Shown piece after piece: positions 1-9,299 of a stretch of 64,000 nucleotides of DNA (positions are counted from its first letter, which is position 1; every line of letters starts with the position of its first letter). Both the position numbers and the translations under genes were made by a program. The notes beneath the pieces are model-generated. The model was not told where the DNA came from. It did no database searches and saw only the letters and a program-made list of their open reading frames with translations. The stretch is from CAZMRW01 sp964568805 (lineage in GTDB: Bacteria > Pseudomonadota > Gammaproteobacteria > Methylococcales > Methylomonadaceae), in the NCBI GenBank assembly GCA_964568805.1, contig CAZMRW010000009.1, positions 15,405 through 79,404 of the forward strand. The letters are read 5' to 3'.

Positions 1-1
1 A

Positions 2-196
2 ATTCTGGCGGATCACCAGATCAGCATTGAAGCCATCGTTCAGAAAGAACCGCTGGCCAATGAAACGGCGGTACCGATTATCATGCTGACACAGATCACG
101 CTGGAAAAAGAACTGAACGCGGCGATTGCTGAGATCGAAGCTTTGCTTACCGTGACCGGAAAAGTCAACCGGATCCGTCTGGAAACCTTGGGATAA
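2..196 (+). CDS. hom: Homoserine dehydrogenase, C-terminal end (partial)
   Basis: An open frame enters from the left edge and ends with TAA at 194-196, giving the last 64 residues of a protein. The sequence (HQISIEAIVQKE, then VPIIMLTQ, ending near VNRIRLETLG) matches the C-terminal ACT regulatory domain of homoserine dehydrogenase, which makes homoserine for threonine and methionine and is feedback-inhibited through this domain. thrC starts 9 bases downstream, the usual hom-thrC order, so the two are probably co-transcribed. The catalytic part lies outside the window, so the call rests on the ACT tail and its neighbour. Confidence 0.85.
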   Translation: MLADHQISIEAIVQKEPLANETAVPIIMLTQITLEKELNAAIAEIEALLTVTGKVNRIRLETLG

Positions 197-205
197 CTAA
201 CGAAC

Positions 206-1300
206 ATGTCTACACATAAACACTATACCGGTTTGATCGAACGCTATCGGGACCGGCTGCCGGTCAGCGAGTCTACCCGTATTATCAGCCTGAATGAAGG
301 CAATACGCCGCTGATCCAGCTGCAAAACATTCCTCGATTGACCGGCAAGGCTGTCGATATTTATGTCAAGTTTGAAGGACTGAATCCGACCGGGTCGTTC
401 AAAGACCGCGGCATGACGATGGCGGTAACCAAAGCGGTGGAATCAGGCAGTCAGGCGATCATCTGTGCGTCTACCGGCAATACCTCGGCCTCCGCCGCCG
501 CCTACGCCGCTCGCGCGGGCATCAAGGCGTTTGTGCTGATACCCGAAGGCAAGATTGCCCTGGGCAAACTGGCGCAAACCCTGATGTATGACGCTACGAT
601 CATTCAAATTAAGGGGAATTTCGATCAGGGCATGGCGCTGGTCAAGGAAGTCGCCGAGCATGCACCGGTCACGATCGTTAACTCGATCAACCCGTTTCGA
701 ATCGACGGCCAGAAGACCGCTTCGTTCGAGATTATTGATGCCCTGGGCGATGCTCCTGATTATCACTGCCTGCCGGTCGGCAATGCCGGCAATATTACCG
801 CCTACTGGAAGGGCTACAAGGAATATTCGACCGATAGCGAAAGCCATAAGGCCGTCACCGCCAAGCGTCCTGTCATGTGCGGCTATCAGGCCGCAGGCGC
901 CGCGCCGTTTGTCGCCGGTAAAATGATCGACAACCCTGAAACCATCGCCACCGCGATCCGCATCGGCCATCCGCAATCCTGGGATAAGGCCTGGGCGGCG
1001 CAAAAAGAGTCCGGCGGCTGGTTCGACAAATTCACCGATGACGAGATTCTGGCGGCGCAGAAAATGTTGTCGCAATATGAGGGCATTTTTTGCGAGCCGG
1101 CCTCAGCCACTTCCCTGGCCGGGGCCTTAAAGGATATCGCCAATGGCAATATTCCCGAAGGCAGTAAACTGGTTTGCACCCTGACCGGCGTCGGCCTGAA
1201 AGACCCCGATACGGCGATCAAGCAATGCGCAGCGGCCCATCCGTTGACGATTGAAGCCGAGCTGGATGCGGTAAAAAGAGCTATTCTGGATAATATGTGA
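206..1300 (+). CDS. thrC: Threonine synthase
   Basis: A 364-residue fold-type II PLP enzyme that converts O-phosphohomoserine to threonine and phosphate, the last step of threonine synthesis in the cytoplasm. The PLP lysine is in the motif NPTGSFKDRGM near residue 60, and the phosphate-binding loop is in STGNTSASAAAYAARAG. A glycine-rich stretch (LPVGNAGNITAYWKGY) and a late TLTGVGLKDP segment are also typical. The length fits the short class of threonine synthase found in many Gram-negatives and actinobacteria, not the roughly 430-residue E. coli class. It follows hom by 9 bases. A distant second possibility is threonine dehydratase, but the hom linkage argues for thrC. Confidence 0.95.
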   Translation: MSTHKHYTGLIERYRDRLPVSESTRIISLNEGNTPLIQLQNIPRLTGKAVDIYVKFEGLNPTGSFKDRGMTMAVTKAVESGSQAIICASTGNTSASAAAYAARAGIKAFVLIPEGKIALGKLAQTLMYDATIIQIKGNFDQGMALVKEVAEHAPVTIVNSINPFRIDGQKTASFEIIDALGDAPDYHCLPVGNAGNITAYWKGYKEYSTDSESHKAVTAKRPVMCGYQAAGAAPFVAGKMIDNPETIATAIRIGHPQSWDKAWAAQKESGGWFDKFTDDEILAAQKMLSQYEGIFCEPASATSLAGALKDIANGNIPEGSKLVCTLTGVGLKDPDTAIKQCAAAHPLTIEAELDAVKRAILDNM

Positions 1301-1438
1301 GCAGTGCAATTCGGTTAGCCGCCAATTCAGCATTGAGCCTACACATTTATTCAATTCGTTTCAATTTTTGGAAACGATGAACCGACTCTCATGCTCCTCA
1401 TAGCAATCGCACTCATTTTTCGCTGAGGTTATTGTTGT

Positions 1439-3322
1439 ATGCCCTCAACTCCACAGATACAAACCAGGGAGCAATTGGCCAAATTAGCGATGGGCGCAAT
1501 CGGTGTTATATTCGCCGATATCGGAACAAGCCCCTTGTATGCCTTTAAGGAAGTTTTTAACGATGGCATGCCGGTCGATAAAATCCATGTGCTTGGCGTA
1601 TTGTCGTTAATTTTTTGGTCGTTGATGCTGGTCGTTACCGCCAAGTATGCGATTTTCATCATGCGCGCCGATAATAAGGGCGAAGGGGGTATTATGGCGC
1701 TCATGGCGCTTGCCTTGCATGGCTCCCGCAATGATCCGCAAAAGAAGGCTATGATCGTCACTATCGGCTTGATCGGCGCGTCGTTATTTTTCGGTGACAT
1801 TATTATTACTCCGGCAATTTCCGTGCTTAGCGCAGTCGAGGGGTTGCAAGTTATTGCTCCGTCCTTGGCCGAGTATGTACTGCCGATTTCCTTTACCGTG
1901 CTGAGCGGGCTGTTTATTCTGCAATCACGAGGTACGGGCAACATCGGCAAAATGTTTTCGCCCATCATGTGTGTCTGGTTTGGCATTCTCGCGTTTCTCG
2001 GTGTGACCAATATAATCCATGAGCCGGAGGTGTTATCGGCGATTAACCCGTATTACGCGGTTCATTTGGCGTTCGAGGCCGGCTGGCAGGGTTTTGTGAT
2101 CATGGGCGCGGTCGTACTCGTTATCACGGGCGCCGAAGCGCTGTATGCCGATATGGGCCATTTTGGCCTGAAGCCGATCCGGTACGCCTGGTTTAGTTTC
2201 GTATTTCCGGCGCTGTTGCTTAATTATTTCGGACAGGGCGCTTTGCTGATCGCGCATCCCGAGGCAATTGAAAATCCGTTCTATTTGCTCGCCCCGTACT
2301 GGGCGCTATATCCGCTGCTGATTCTGTCTACGATGGCGACTGTTATCGCATCACAAGCGGTTATCACGGGCGCGTTCTCGGTGACACGGCAGGCAATTCA
2401 ACTCGGCTACTGTCCGCGCATGAATGTACTGCACACCTCGGGCGGCGAGAAGGGGCAGATCTATATGCCCGCGGTAAATTGGCTGCTTATGGCATCGGTA
2501 TCGTTGCTGGTGCTGAGTTTTCAGTCATCGTCGGCGCTGGCATCGGCTTACGTCATCGCTGTGATAGGCACGATGATCGTTGATACCGTGCTGGCATTCA
2601 TCGTCATCCAGGCGCTTTGGCAATGGGAAAAAACCGCCAGCATAACTTTTTTAACAGGGTTTCTGGCTATAGATTTTCTGTTTCTTTCTTCCGATATCAT
2701 GAAAATTCCGAGCGGTGGCTGGCTGCCGTTGGCGACTGGCGCCGGGGTGTTTGTGATCATAACGACCTGGATTAAAGGACGCACCTTGTTACTCGAATAC
2801 ATGGAAGAAAAACATATGCTATTCGAAGAGCTGGAGAAAAAAATATCGAATAAGCTCGTGACCGTCGAGGGCACGGCGATTTATCTGGCCAGAACGTTAC
2901 ACGGTGTTCCCCATGTGCTGCTGCATAATCTCGAACATAACCATGTCCTGCATGATCAAGTCATTGTGCTGACCATCGTTACCAGGAACGAACCTTATGT
3001 GGACGAAGCGCACCGCGTTAAAATAAGGGTATTTGGAGACAAACGGAATTTTTACCGCGTCAAGCTTTATTACGGTTTCAAGCAAAATGCCGATGTGCGC
3101 CGTGCATTGGATTTATGTAGACTGGAAGGTTTGATGATCGATCCCAAAAAAGTTTCTTTTTTCATCGGTAGCGAACGAGTCGTTTTCCGAACGAAAAGCC
3201 CAATGCCTCCATGGCGAAGGGGCTTGTTCCGGTTTCTGTTCCATAATTCATCGAGTCCAATCGAATTTTTCAAAATACCCGTCGACCGTGTCGTCGAACT
3301 CGGCATTCGTATCGAATTGTAA
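1439..3322 (+). CDS. kup: Kup-type potassium uptake protein
   Basis: A 627-residue polytopic inner-membrane protein of the KUP/HAK/KT family, which takes up K+ with protons. The family signature GVIFADIGTSPLYAFKEV is at residues 23-40, and about a dozen hydrophobic helices fill residues 15-445. A roughly 170-residue cytoplasmic C-terminal domain follows, which is normal for Kup. The ATG is preceded by a GAGG about 11 bases upstream. The gene stands alone, but the next gene is a pyrophosphatase whose sequence predicts dependence on internal K+, so the neighbourhood may be functionally meaningful. Family identity is clear; substrate specificity is taken from the family. Confidence 0.95.
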   Translation: MPSTPQIQTREQLAKLAMGAIGVIFADIGTSPLYAFKEVFNDGMPVDKIHVLGVLSLIFWSLMLVVTAKYAIFIMRADNKGEGGIMALMALALHGSRNDPQKKAMIVTIGLIGASLFFGDIIITPAISVLSAVEGLQVIAPSLAEYVLPISFTVLSGLFILQSRGTGNIGKMFSPIMCVWFGILAFLGVTNIIHEPEVLSAINPYYAVHLAFEAGWQGFVIMGAVVLVITGAEALYADMGHFGLKPIRYAWFSFVFPALLLNYFGQGALLIAHPEAIENPFYLLAPYWALYPLLILSTMATVIASQAVITGAFSVTRQAIQLGYCPRMNVLHTSGGEKGQIYMPAVNWLLMASVSLLVLSFQSSSALASAYVIAVIGTMIVDTVLAFIVIQALWQWEKTASITFLTGFLAIDFLFLSSDIMKIPSGGWLPLATGAGVFVIITTWIKGRTLLLEYMEEKHMLFEELEKKISNKLVTVEGTAIYLARTLHGVPHVLLHNLEHNHVLHDQVIVLTIVTRNEPYVDEAHRVKIRVFGDKRNFYRVKLYYGFKQNADVRRALDLCRLEGLMIDPKKVSFFIGSERVVFRTKSPMPPWRRGLFRFLFHNSSSPIEFFKIPVDRVVELGIRIEL

Positions 3323-3520
3323 ATACGGCGAGGCGGGAACTCCCCAATAAGTTGTTTGCGCCCGTACTCGACAGGCTTTGGGCCAAACCATATCAATGGA
3401 CTAGTCAGGGCGCTGTTTAGGATTGCCCCGAATGGACACGCTCTAAATTATTCAGCTTCTTTCGATAGCAGACGGTGGTTAAGTTAAAAGCCATTAAATT
3501 TTTAATTTAGTACAGATATT

Positions 3521-5812
3521 ATGATGAGTCATATTTTTTGGGTTGTGCCGATTTCAGCACTGTTCGCTCTGTTATTTGCCTGGATCTTCTACAAGGAAAT
3601 GATGGTACAAGAAGAAGGGACAGAAAAAATGAAAGCGATTGCTTCGTATGTCAGGGAAGGCGCTATGGCTTACCTGAAAAGTCAGTACATAGTGGTCGGA
3701 AAGATATTTATTGTCCTTTTCATCCTGCTTTCTGTGCTGGCTTATCTGGGCGTTCAGAATCCCTTTGTACCGGTTGCATTTATTACAGGCGGTTTCTTTT
3801 CCGGGTTGTGCGGTTACCTTGGCATGCGCACGGCAACATTTGCTTCCAACAGAACGGCCTGGGCAGCTTCAAAATCTCTCAATAAAGCCTTACAGGTCGC
3901 ATTAAGAAGCGGCGCGGTGATGGGACTTGTCGTTGTTGGCTTCGGTCTTCTTGATATTTCGCTCTGGTTCCTTTTCCTTAATGATGTTATTTTCACTCCC
4001 GACCATATGATGACAGGAGTCAAATGGCTGGGACTCACCTTTGTTCCGGAAGGAATCGATGAGCATGGAAAACTGATTGAAATTACCGCCACGATGATCA
4101 CATTTGGTATGGGTGCATCCACTCAGGCGTTATTTGCACGTGTCGGAGGCGGTATTTTTACCAAAGCTGCTGATGTCGGCGCTGATCTGGTCGGTAAGGT
4201 GGAAGTGGGCATTCCTGAAGATGACCCGCGAAATCCTGCCACTATCGCCGATAATGTGGGTGACAATGTCGGCGATGTTGCAGGGATGGGGGCGGACTTG
4301 TATGAATCCTACGCAGGATCGATTCTAGCCACTGCGGCTCTTGGAGCGGCACTTCCTTCGTTGACAGGAGACGATCAGATGAAGGCCGTCATTGCGCCAA
4401 TGCTTGTTTCCGGTGTAGGCATATTTCTGTCGATTGCCGGCGTTTATATGGTGAGCACCAAAGAGTCGGCTACGCCGAAAAATCTTCTGAATGCATTACT
4501 GCTGGGTACAGGCGGCAGTTCATTGCTTATCTTGGTTGTCCTTGCGTTAATGGCTCATGCAGGATGGATTTCATGGGGCATATTCGGCGCCGTGGTTTCA
4601 GGACTAATTGCGGGCGTGATTATTGGCCAGTCATCTGAATATTTTACTTCGGATGGATACAAGCCGACACAGGGAATCGCCGCGCAATCTCAAACGGGAC
4701 CCGCGACAGTTGTGATTGAAGGTTTAGCCGTCGGCATGTTCTCAACCTGGTTGCCGGTAATGACCATCGTTGCCGGAATAATTGCAGCCTATGGTTTTGC
4801 AGGTGGCTTTCATGATTTTGCGATGGGCGTTTACGGCATCGGTTTTGCGGCAGTGGGTATGTTATCGACATTAGGCATTACACTTGCGACGGATACCTTT
4901 GGTCCGATCGCCGACAATGCCGGCGGGAATGCAGAGATGTCTAAATTACCCAAAGAGGTAAGAGAAAGAACTGATGCGTTGGATGGTCTCGGCAATACCA
5001 CTGCTGCAACCGGAAAAGGATTTGCCATGGGTTCAGCGGCTCTTACTGCGCTGGCATTGATTGCCGCTTATATGGAAGAGGTTAAATTGTGGCTTGGGAG
5101 ATTGGCCGACAAAAGCATCGAGGGTTTTAAACAAATCGGTGACATTCTTTTCTATAAGAGTCATGTGCCTGTTATCGTTCAGGAGGGGCAGCGGGCAGTC
5201 GATCTAAGCCATGCAACCATAAGGGATTTTGCCGCAGCTTATGACCTTTCAATTTTTAACCCGATACTTCTTGCCGGTTTATTCATCGGATCAATGATGA
5301 CGTTTGTATTTTCTGCAATGGCTATGAAAGCGGTCGGAAGGAATGCCGGCATAATGGTTGATGAAGTCAGGCGCCAGTTCCGTGACATTCCGGGCATCAT
5401 GGAAGGAACAGGAAAACCGGAGTATGCGAAATGTGTTGAGATAGCAACCCGTGGCGCCCAGAAAGAGATGGTCATTCCTGCCCTGATGGCGATCATTGTT
5501 CCTGTTGTAACCGGGATTATTTTGGGTGTTCCGGGAGTCGTGGGTCTTCTTGCGGGGGGCATGACTACTGGCTTCACCCTGGCAAGTATGCTTAATAACG
5601 CAGGAGGGGCCTGGGATAATGCCAAGAAATACATTGAAAAGGGCCATTACGGCGGTAAGAACAGCGATTGCCATAAAGCAAGCGTGGTCGGGGATACCGT
5701 CGGCGATCCATTCAAGGATACCGCCGGCCCGGCAATGAATATTCTAATCAAACTGATGTCGATGGTCTCGGTCGTTATGGCAGGCGTGACAGTTGCCTGG
5801 AGTATCTTTTAA
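3521..5812 (+). CDS. hppA: K+-dependent-type membrane pyrophosphatase (ion pump)
   Basis: A 763-residue membrane-integral pyrophosphatase that couples PPi hydrolysis to H+ or Na+ export. The catalytic signature is present near residues 225-250 (DVGADLVGKVE, then DDPRNPATIADNVGDN), with further acidic motifs in TDTFGPIADNAGG and VGDTVGDPFKDTAGP. The K+-dependence determinant reads GNTTAATGKGFA, with Ala and Gly where K+-independent enzymes carry Lys and Thr. The gate glutamate is in ADLYESYAG, the position seen in TmPPase-like enzymes, so Na+ transport is possible but not proven. The protein is longer than many homologues because of a soluble insertion near residues 525-565. No operon partner is evident. 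The family call is certain; the pumped ion is inferred. Confidence 0.96.
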   Translation: MMSHIFWVVPISALFALLFAWIFYKEMMVQEEGTEKMKAIASYVREGAMAYLKSQYIVVGKIFIVLFILLSVLAYLGVQNPFVPVAFITGGFFSGLCGYLGMRTATFASNRTAWAASKSLNKALQVALRSGAVMGLVVVGFGLLDISLWFLFLNDVIFTPDHMMTGVKWLGLTFVPEGIDEHGKLIEITATMITFGMGASTQALFARVGGGIFTKAADVGADLVGKVEVGIPEDDPRNPATIADNVGDNVGDVAGMGADLYESYAGSILATAALGAALPSLTGDDQMKAVIAPMLVSGVGIFLSIAGVYMVSTKESATPKNLLNALLLGTGGSSLLILVVLALMAHAGWISWGIFGAVVSGLIAGVIIGQSSEYFTSDGYKPTQGIAAQSQTGPATVVIEGLAVGMFSTWLPVMTIVAGIIAAYGFAGGFHDFAMGVYGIGFAAVGMLSTLGITLATDTFGPIADNAGGNAEMSKLPKEVRERTDALDGLGNTTAATGKGFAMGSAALTALALIAAYMEEVKLWLGRLADKSIEGFKQIGDILFYKSHVPVIVQEGQRAVDLSHATIRDFAAAYDLSIFNPILLAGLFIGSMMTFVFSAMAMKAVGRNAGIMVDEVRRQFRDIPGIMEGTGKPEYAKCVEIATRGAQKEMVIPALMAIIVPVVTGIILGVPGVVGLLAGGMTTGFTLASMLNNAGGAWDNAKKYIEKGHYGGKNSDCHKASVVGDTVGDPFKDTAGPAMNILIKLMSMVSVVMAGVTVAWSIF

Positions 5813-6000
5813 GCCATGGAAAAGCCGGGAGTTATTGGCTTCGGCGCTTTGTTTCATTCCCATGATCAGGAGTAACATCTTTATCAGGATGATCGCAGTG
5901 GCCGGAAGATTAATGAGTCGACCCAATTTTGACGCTTTGGTCAGCGAAGCCGGCAAAGCCATAGGCCTAACCGTCGGCGACAATGTGCAGAAACAGCATT

Positions 6001-6027
6001 GTTGGGTTGGCAGTTGCCAACCACAAC
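6001..6027. terminator. Hairpin between convergent genes
   Basis: Arms GGTTGGCA (6005-6012) and TGCCAACC (6015-6022) are perfectly complementary, extended by GTTG/CAAC with one bulge. It sits between the convergent ends of the pyrophosphatase gene (5812) and the TPR-like gene (6038). There is no strong T run on either side, so it is a possible bidirectional terminator rather than a textbook one. Confidence 0.45.
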
Positions 6028-6037
6028 CTTAGAAGAT

Positions 6038-6769
6038 TTATTCTTCTGTTTTGTCTACTGGGGGTGCCTTGTGTGAGATGGCCTCGGAATTATCAGCGTC
6101 CGTTTCGGCTTGTTCATTCGTTTTTAGTGTCGAATTGGTCGTTGCTGCTGCCGCGGCTTCCTTTTTTTCAATTACCGCTGCCATGAAATCAGTGAACCAG
6201 ACTTGATCTTTAACGCCGCCAAGATCAGGATCGTTAATGATATCAGCGGGATCCGGCAGACTGCCCTTGTCTCTGGAGTGCTCCAGGGCTTTTAAACAGG
6301 CATCGGCATCGCCGCGAAGAGCATAAATACAGGCCAAATTGTAGGAAGCGGCACCGGACTGGATCGCATTGGCTTTTTCAAATTCCACTTTGGCTTGGTC
6401 ATAAAGCGCATCATCGAAGGCAACGCCCTGGAGCCGGGCCAGGTCCATATAGGCGACGCCGCCGTCAATGGCGGCGGCAAGGTAATTGGGATCGATGGTC
6501 ATGCAGAATGAGAATTTGGCCATGGCCTCCCGATAAAGCTTGACCGCTTCCTCGCCGGATTTTGTTTTGGCCTGATGTAACAGGGCGTGGCCCCAGAAAT
6601 ACAAGGCCTGAGCTCGCAAGGGATCGTCGCTGACAACTTCGGCATAACCCTGATAGACCGTTTTAAATAAATGATCGGCCTTGGCGCCTTCACTTTTGCG
6701 TGCCTGGGCGGTTTGCTTGATGTACGAGTTTAATCTGGATTTTTTGGTTAACGAATCCAAAAATGACAT
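6038..6769 (-). CDS. TPR-like repeat protein of unknown role
   Basis: A 243-residue soluble protein with no signal peptide, preceded by a good GGAG ribosome site 7-10 bases before the ATG. The middle is helical with tetratricopeptide-type units: ALYFWGHALLHQAK, then EEAVKLYREAMAKFSFCMTI, then ASYNLACIYALRGDADACLK with a final SRDKGSLPDPADIINDPDL. That last pattern resembles TPR proteins that end in a fixed acidic helix pair. The C-terminal 45 residues are low-complexity (Ala, Thr, Glu, Asp, Lys) and likely disordered. It lies 89 bases downstream of rhlE on the same strand and could share its transcript. I assign no specific function; a protein-protein scaffold is the usual role of such repeats. 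Confidence 0.75.
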   Translation of the reverse strand: MSFLDSLTKKSRLNSYIKQTAQARKSEGAKADHLFKTVYQGYAEVVSDDPLRAQALYFWGHALLHQAKTKSGEEAVKLYREAMAKFSFCMTIDPNYLAAAIDGGVAYMDLARLQGVAFDDALYDQAKVEFEKANAIQSGAASYNLACIYALRGDADACLKALEHSRDKGSLPDPADIINDPDLGGVKDQVWFTDFMAAVIEKKEAAAAATTNSTLKTNEQAETDADNSEAISHKAPPVDKTEE

Positions 6770-6858
6770 GACTTGTCTCCTTTTCTGCTGGTTGATGAAT
6801 TGAGCTCTCTAATAACAGCTCTGTTTTTTCAGGGCATTGTGTAACTTGCAATTGATTT

Positions 6859-8148
6859 CTAAGACAAAAGGGCTTGAGGTTTTTTGCGGCGGTTACCGCC
6901 AAGGCCCGATTTGGAGTTGCGGCGAGGCTCATTTTTACTATGCCGGTAATCTTTTTTGGTGCTACTCTTGCTTTTAGTTTTCTGTTTATTCACATCGGCG
7001 ACTTTTAACGACACCGGTTCATAGCCGGTATCGGCAACACGTGGAATTTCCCGTTTCAGCAGATTCTCAATGGCCGCCAACAAATAGGCTTCTTCAGGAC
7101 ACACCAGCGAAATCGCTTCGCCGTTCATGCCGGCGCGTCCGGTGCGGCCGATCCGGTGCACATAATCCTCGGCTACTTGCGGCAGGTCGAAATTAATGAC
7201 ATGAGGCAACTGATCTATGTCCAATCCGCGCGCGGCAATGTCAGTTGCAACCAGCACCGCTACTTTTCCGGCTTTAAAGGATTCCAACGCTCTGCTGCGA
7301 GCGCCCTGTGATTTGTCGCCGTGCAGTGCGGCAGTGCGAATGCCGTCCTTGATCAATTGCTTTTCCAGACGATCGGCGCCGTGCTTGGTGCGGACAAAAA
7401 CCAGCACCTGCTTCCAGTTGCCGCTGCCGATCAGATAAGACAGCAGTTCGCGCTTATATTCCTTATTAATGCCGTAAACGCGCTCGGTGATGTTGTCGGC
7501 GGTCGCATTGGGACTTGCCACTTCGACTTCAGCCGGGTTGCGCAGCAGCTGGCTCGCCAGGGCTTTGATCTCAGATGGAAACGTGGCCGAAAACAACAGG
7601 CTTTGCCGTTGTTTGGGCAAAAAGCCCATGATTTTACGGATGTCCGGCATGAATCCCATATCGAGCATGCGATCGGCCTCGTCCAGCACCAGGATCTCGA
7701 CGCTCGACAAGTCAATGTTTCTTTGCAGCACATGATCGATCAGGCGGCCGGGAGTGGCCACGATGATATCGCAGCCTCTGCGCAGATTGCGGATTTGGCC
7801 GTTAATACTGACACCGCCGACGATGACCTCGGCAAACAACGGTAAATGCTTGCCGTAAATTTTTACGCTTTCGAAAACCTGTGCAGCCAGTTCACGCGTC
7901 GGCGTCAAAATCAGCGCTCTGATCTTGCGCGGTTTCTGATGCAGGTCCGGCTTCTCTGCCAGACGTTGCAACATGGGCAGAGTAAAACTCGCCGTTTTGC
8001 CGGTTCCGGTTTGTGCGCCAGCCAGTACATCCATCCCGTCAAGTATTAACGGTATGGCTTTTTGTTGTACCGGCGTCGGGGTGGTGTAACCTTGTTCGGA
8101 TACCGCATTAAGGAGTTGCTCGGTCAGACCGAGCCGTTCAAAAGACAT
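6859..8148 (-). CDS. rhlE: DEAD-box RNA helicase RhlE
   Basis: An ATP-dependent RNA helicase of 429 residues. The N-terminal Q motif (FERLGLTEQLL, then PTPVQQKAIP) is followed by Walker A AQTGTGKTASF, motif II VLDEADRMLDMGF, motif III LFSATF, and in the second RecA lobe VFVRTKHGADRL, ATDIAARGLDIDQLPHV and HRIGRTGRAG. The C-terminal 50 residues are Lys/Arg/Ser-rich, as is normal for RhlE-type RNA-binding tails. An upstream in-frame extension exists, but ATG at 8148 is preferred because it starts at the Q motif and has AGAGG upstream. These proteins act in ribosome assembly and mRNA decay, often at low temperature. RhlE versus a close paralogue such as RhlB or SrmB rests on motif flavour and length. 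Confidence 0.92.
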   Translation of the reverse strand: MSFERLGLTEQLLNAVSEQGYTTPTPVQQKAIPLILDGMDVLAGAQTGTGKTASFTLPMLQRLAEKPDLHQKPRKIRALILTPTRELAAQVFESVKIYGKHLPLFAEVIVGGVSINGQIRNLRRGCDIIVATPGRLIDHVLQRNIDLSSVEILVLDEADRMLDMGFMPDIRKIMGFLPKQRQSLLFSATFPSEIKALASQLLRNPAEVEVASPNATADNITERVYGINKEYKRELLSYLIGSGNWKQVLVFVRTKHGADRLEKQLIKDGIRTAALHGDKSQGARSRALESFKAGKVAVLVATDIAARGLDIDQLPHVINFDLPQVAEDYVHRIGRTGRAGMNGEAISLVCPEEAYLLAAIENLLKREIPRVADTGYEPVSLKVADVNKQKTKSKSSTKKDYRHSKNEPRRNSKSGLGGNRRKKPQALLS

Positions 8149-8495
8149 TACAAACCTCTGACGTGAACATTTCGTATTCAAATTGACCACTATAAGGGAC
8201 AATTTTAAATTTTCCAATTTTTCTTCCGGAAAATGTAGTCGATGCTGCTCTGGCATCCTAAAATGATCTTTATCTGAATCATTTTTTCTGAAGGCAGAGA
8301 ATATTTTATTGAGGGCTTATTTTTGATGGAACAACAGCCGGTCAGGCTCTAACCAATTAAATGCTATTAAGAGCTCGCCAAAATGGCCTGATTATGAAAC
8401 AATTGCATGCAGGATTACAGTTCCGCTGAGGGCAAAATTATTGATTGATTTCATTTGTGTACATACAATTATTCGGGCAAAGGATGGTGTTTTTT
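8149..8495. other. Divergent intergenic region rhlE/cysQ
   Basis: About 350 bases separate the divergently transcribed rhlE and cysQ and must hold both promoters. A weak hairpin (AAATGAT at 8261-8267 with ATCATTT at 8278-8284, followed by T residues) is present. I see no small gene and no clear consensus promoter. Confidence 0.4.
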
Positions 8496-9299
8496 ATGTA
8501 TGAACAGTTGTTATCTCACGTTATAACGATTGCAATGGATGCTGGCAAAGCCATTATGAAAGTTTATGATGAACCAGCCAATACCGTCTCCTATAAATCA
8601 GATCAGTCGCCTTTAACAGAGGCTGATTTAGCCTCTCACAATACCATTATTAATGGTTTAAAACAGCTGGATACAAACTGGCCGATCCTTTCCGAGGAAT
8701 CGACCGATATTCCCGTGCAACAACGAGCGGACTGGCAGCGATTTTGGTTAGTTGATCCGCTTGACGGCACCAAGGAATTTCTTAAGCGGAATGGTGAATT
8801 TACCGTAAATATTGCCCTGATCGACCAGGGTGAACCCGTTTTGGGAATAGTTTATGCTCCCGCGTTGGACGTCTGCTATTCAGGGGCGAGGGGCCTGGGC
8901 GCTTTTGTCAAACATGGCGCGATGCCGACTCAGCGTATCGAAGTCAGGAAACGGGATGCGGATGAAGCGATCAAGGTAGTTGCCAGCCGCTCCCACTGCG
9001 ACCAACGGACAACAGCCTTGCTCGATCAATTAGGCAAATACGAATGTATCAGCATGGGCAGTTCCCTGAAGCTTTGTCTGGTAGCCGAAGGCATGGCGCA
9101 TCTTTATCCGCGTTTGGGTCCGACCATGGAGTGGGATACCGCAGCGGCTCATGCCGTGGTCAACGAAGCGGGCGGGATGGTTTGCGACCAGACCGGCCAA
9201 GAATTGAAATACAATAAGCCAGATTTACATAATCCCGAGTTCTTCGTGCTGGGAAAAACAGATACAACGATGCTGACAACAATTAAAAATTGTATATGA
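8496..9299 (+). CDS. cysQ: 3'(2'),5'-bisphosphate nucleotidase CysQ
   Basis: A 267-residue enzyme of the inositol-monophosphatase-like family that removes the 3' phosphate from PAP, the by-product of PAPS-dependent sulfation or reduction. The metal-binding motifs are clear: LSEESTDIP, VDPLDGTKEF and, late, GPTMEWDTAAAHAVV. Upstream in-frame starts exist; ATG at 8496 is preferred because AAAGGA lies about 11 bases before it and the protein then begins at the family's usual point (MYEQLLSHVI). The stop overlaps the start of cysC (ATGA at 9296-9299), so the two are translationally coupled. Sitting directly before a cluster with sulfotransferases, it probably recycles PAP from glycan sulfation as well as from general sulfur metabolism. 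Confidence 0.93.
   Translation: MYEQLLSHVITIAMDAGKAIMKVYDEPANTVSYKSDQSPLTEADLASHNTIINGLKQLDTNWPILSEESTDIPVQQRADWQRFWLVDPLDGTKEFLKRNGEFTVNIALIDQGEPVLGIVYAPALDVCYSGARGLGAFVKHGAMPTQRIEVRKRDADEAIKVVASRSHCDQRTTALLDQLGKYECISMGSSLKLCLVAEGMAHLYPRLGPTMEWDTAAAHAVVNEAGGMVCDQTGQELKYNKPDLHNPEFFVLGKTDTTMLTTIKNCI

Noticed and set aside
443..1075. A 210-codon open frame opposite thrC
   Set aside because: It is antisense to a clear housekeeping gene, and its composition is that of a mirror frame; it has no motif.
5793..6032. A 79-codon plus-strand frame overlapping the end of the pyrophosphatase gene
   Set aside because: It begins inside hppA and ends in a terminator-like hairpin; there is no ribosome site and no recognisable domain.
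7321..7845. A 174-codon plus-strand frame inside rhlE
   Set aside because: It lies wholly opposite conserved helicase motifs, so it is a shadow of rhlE.
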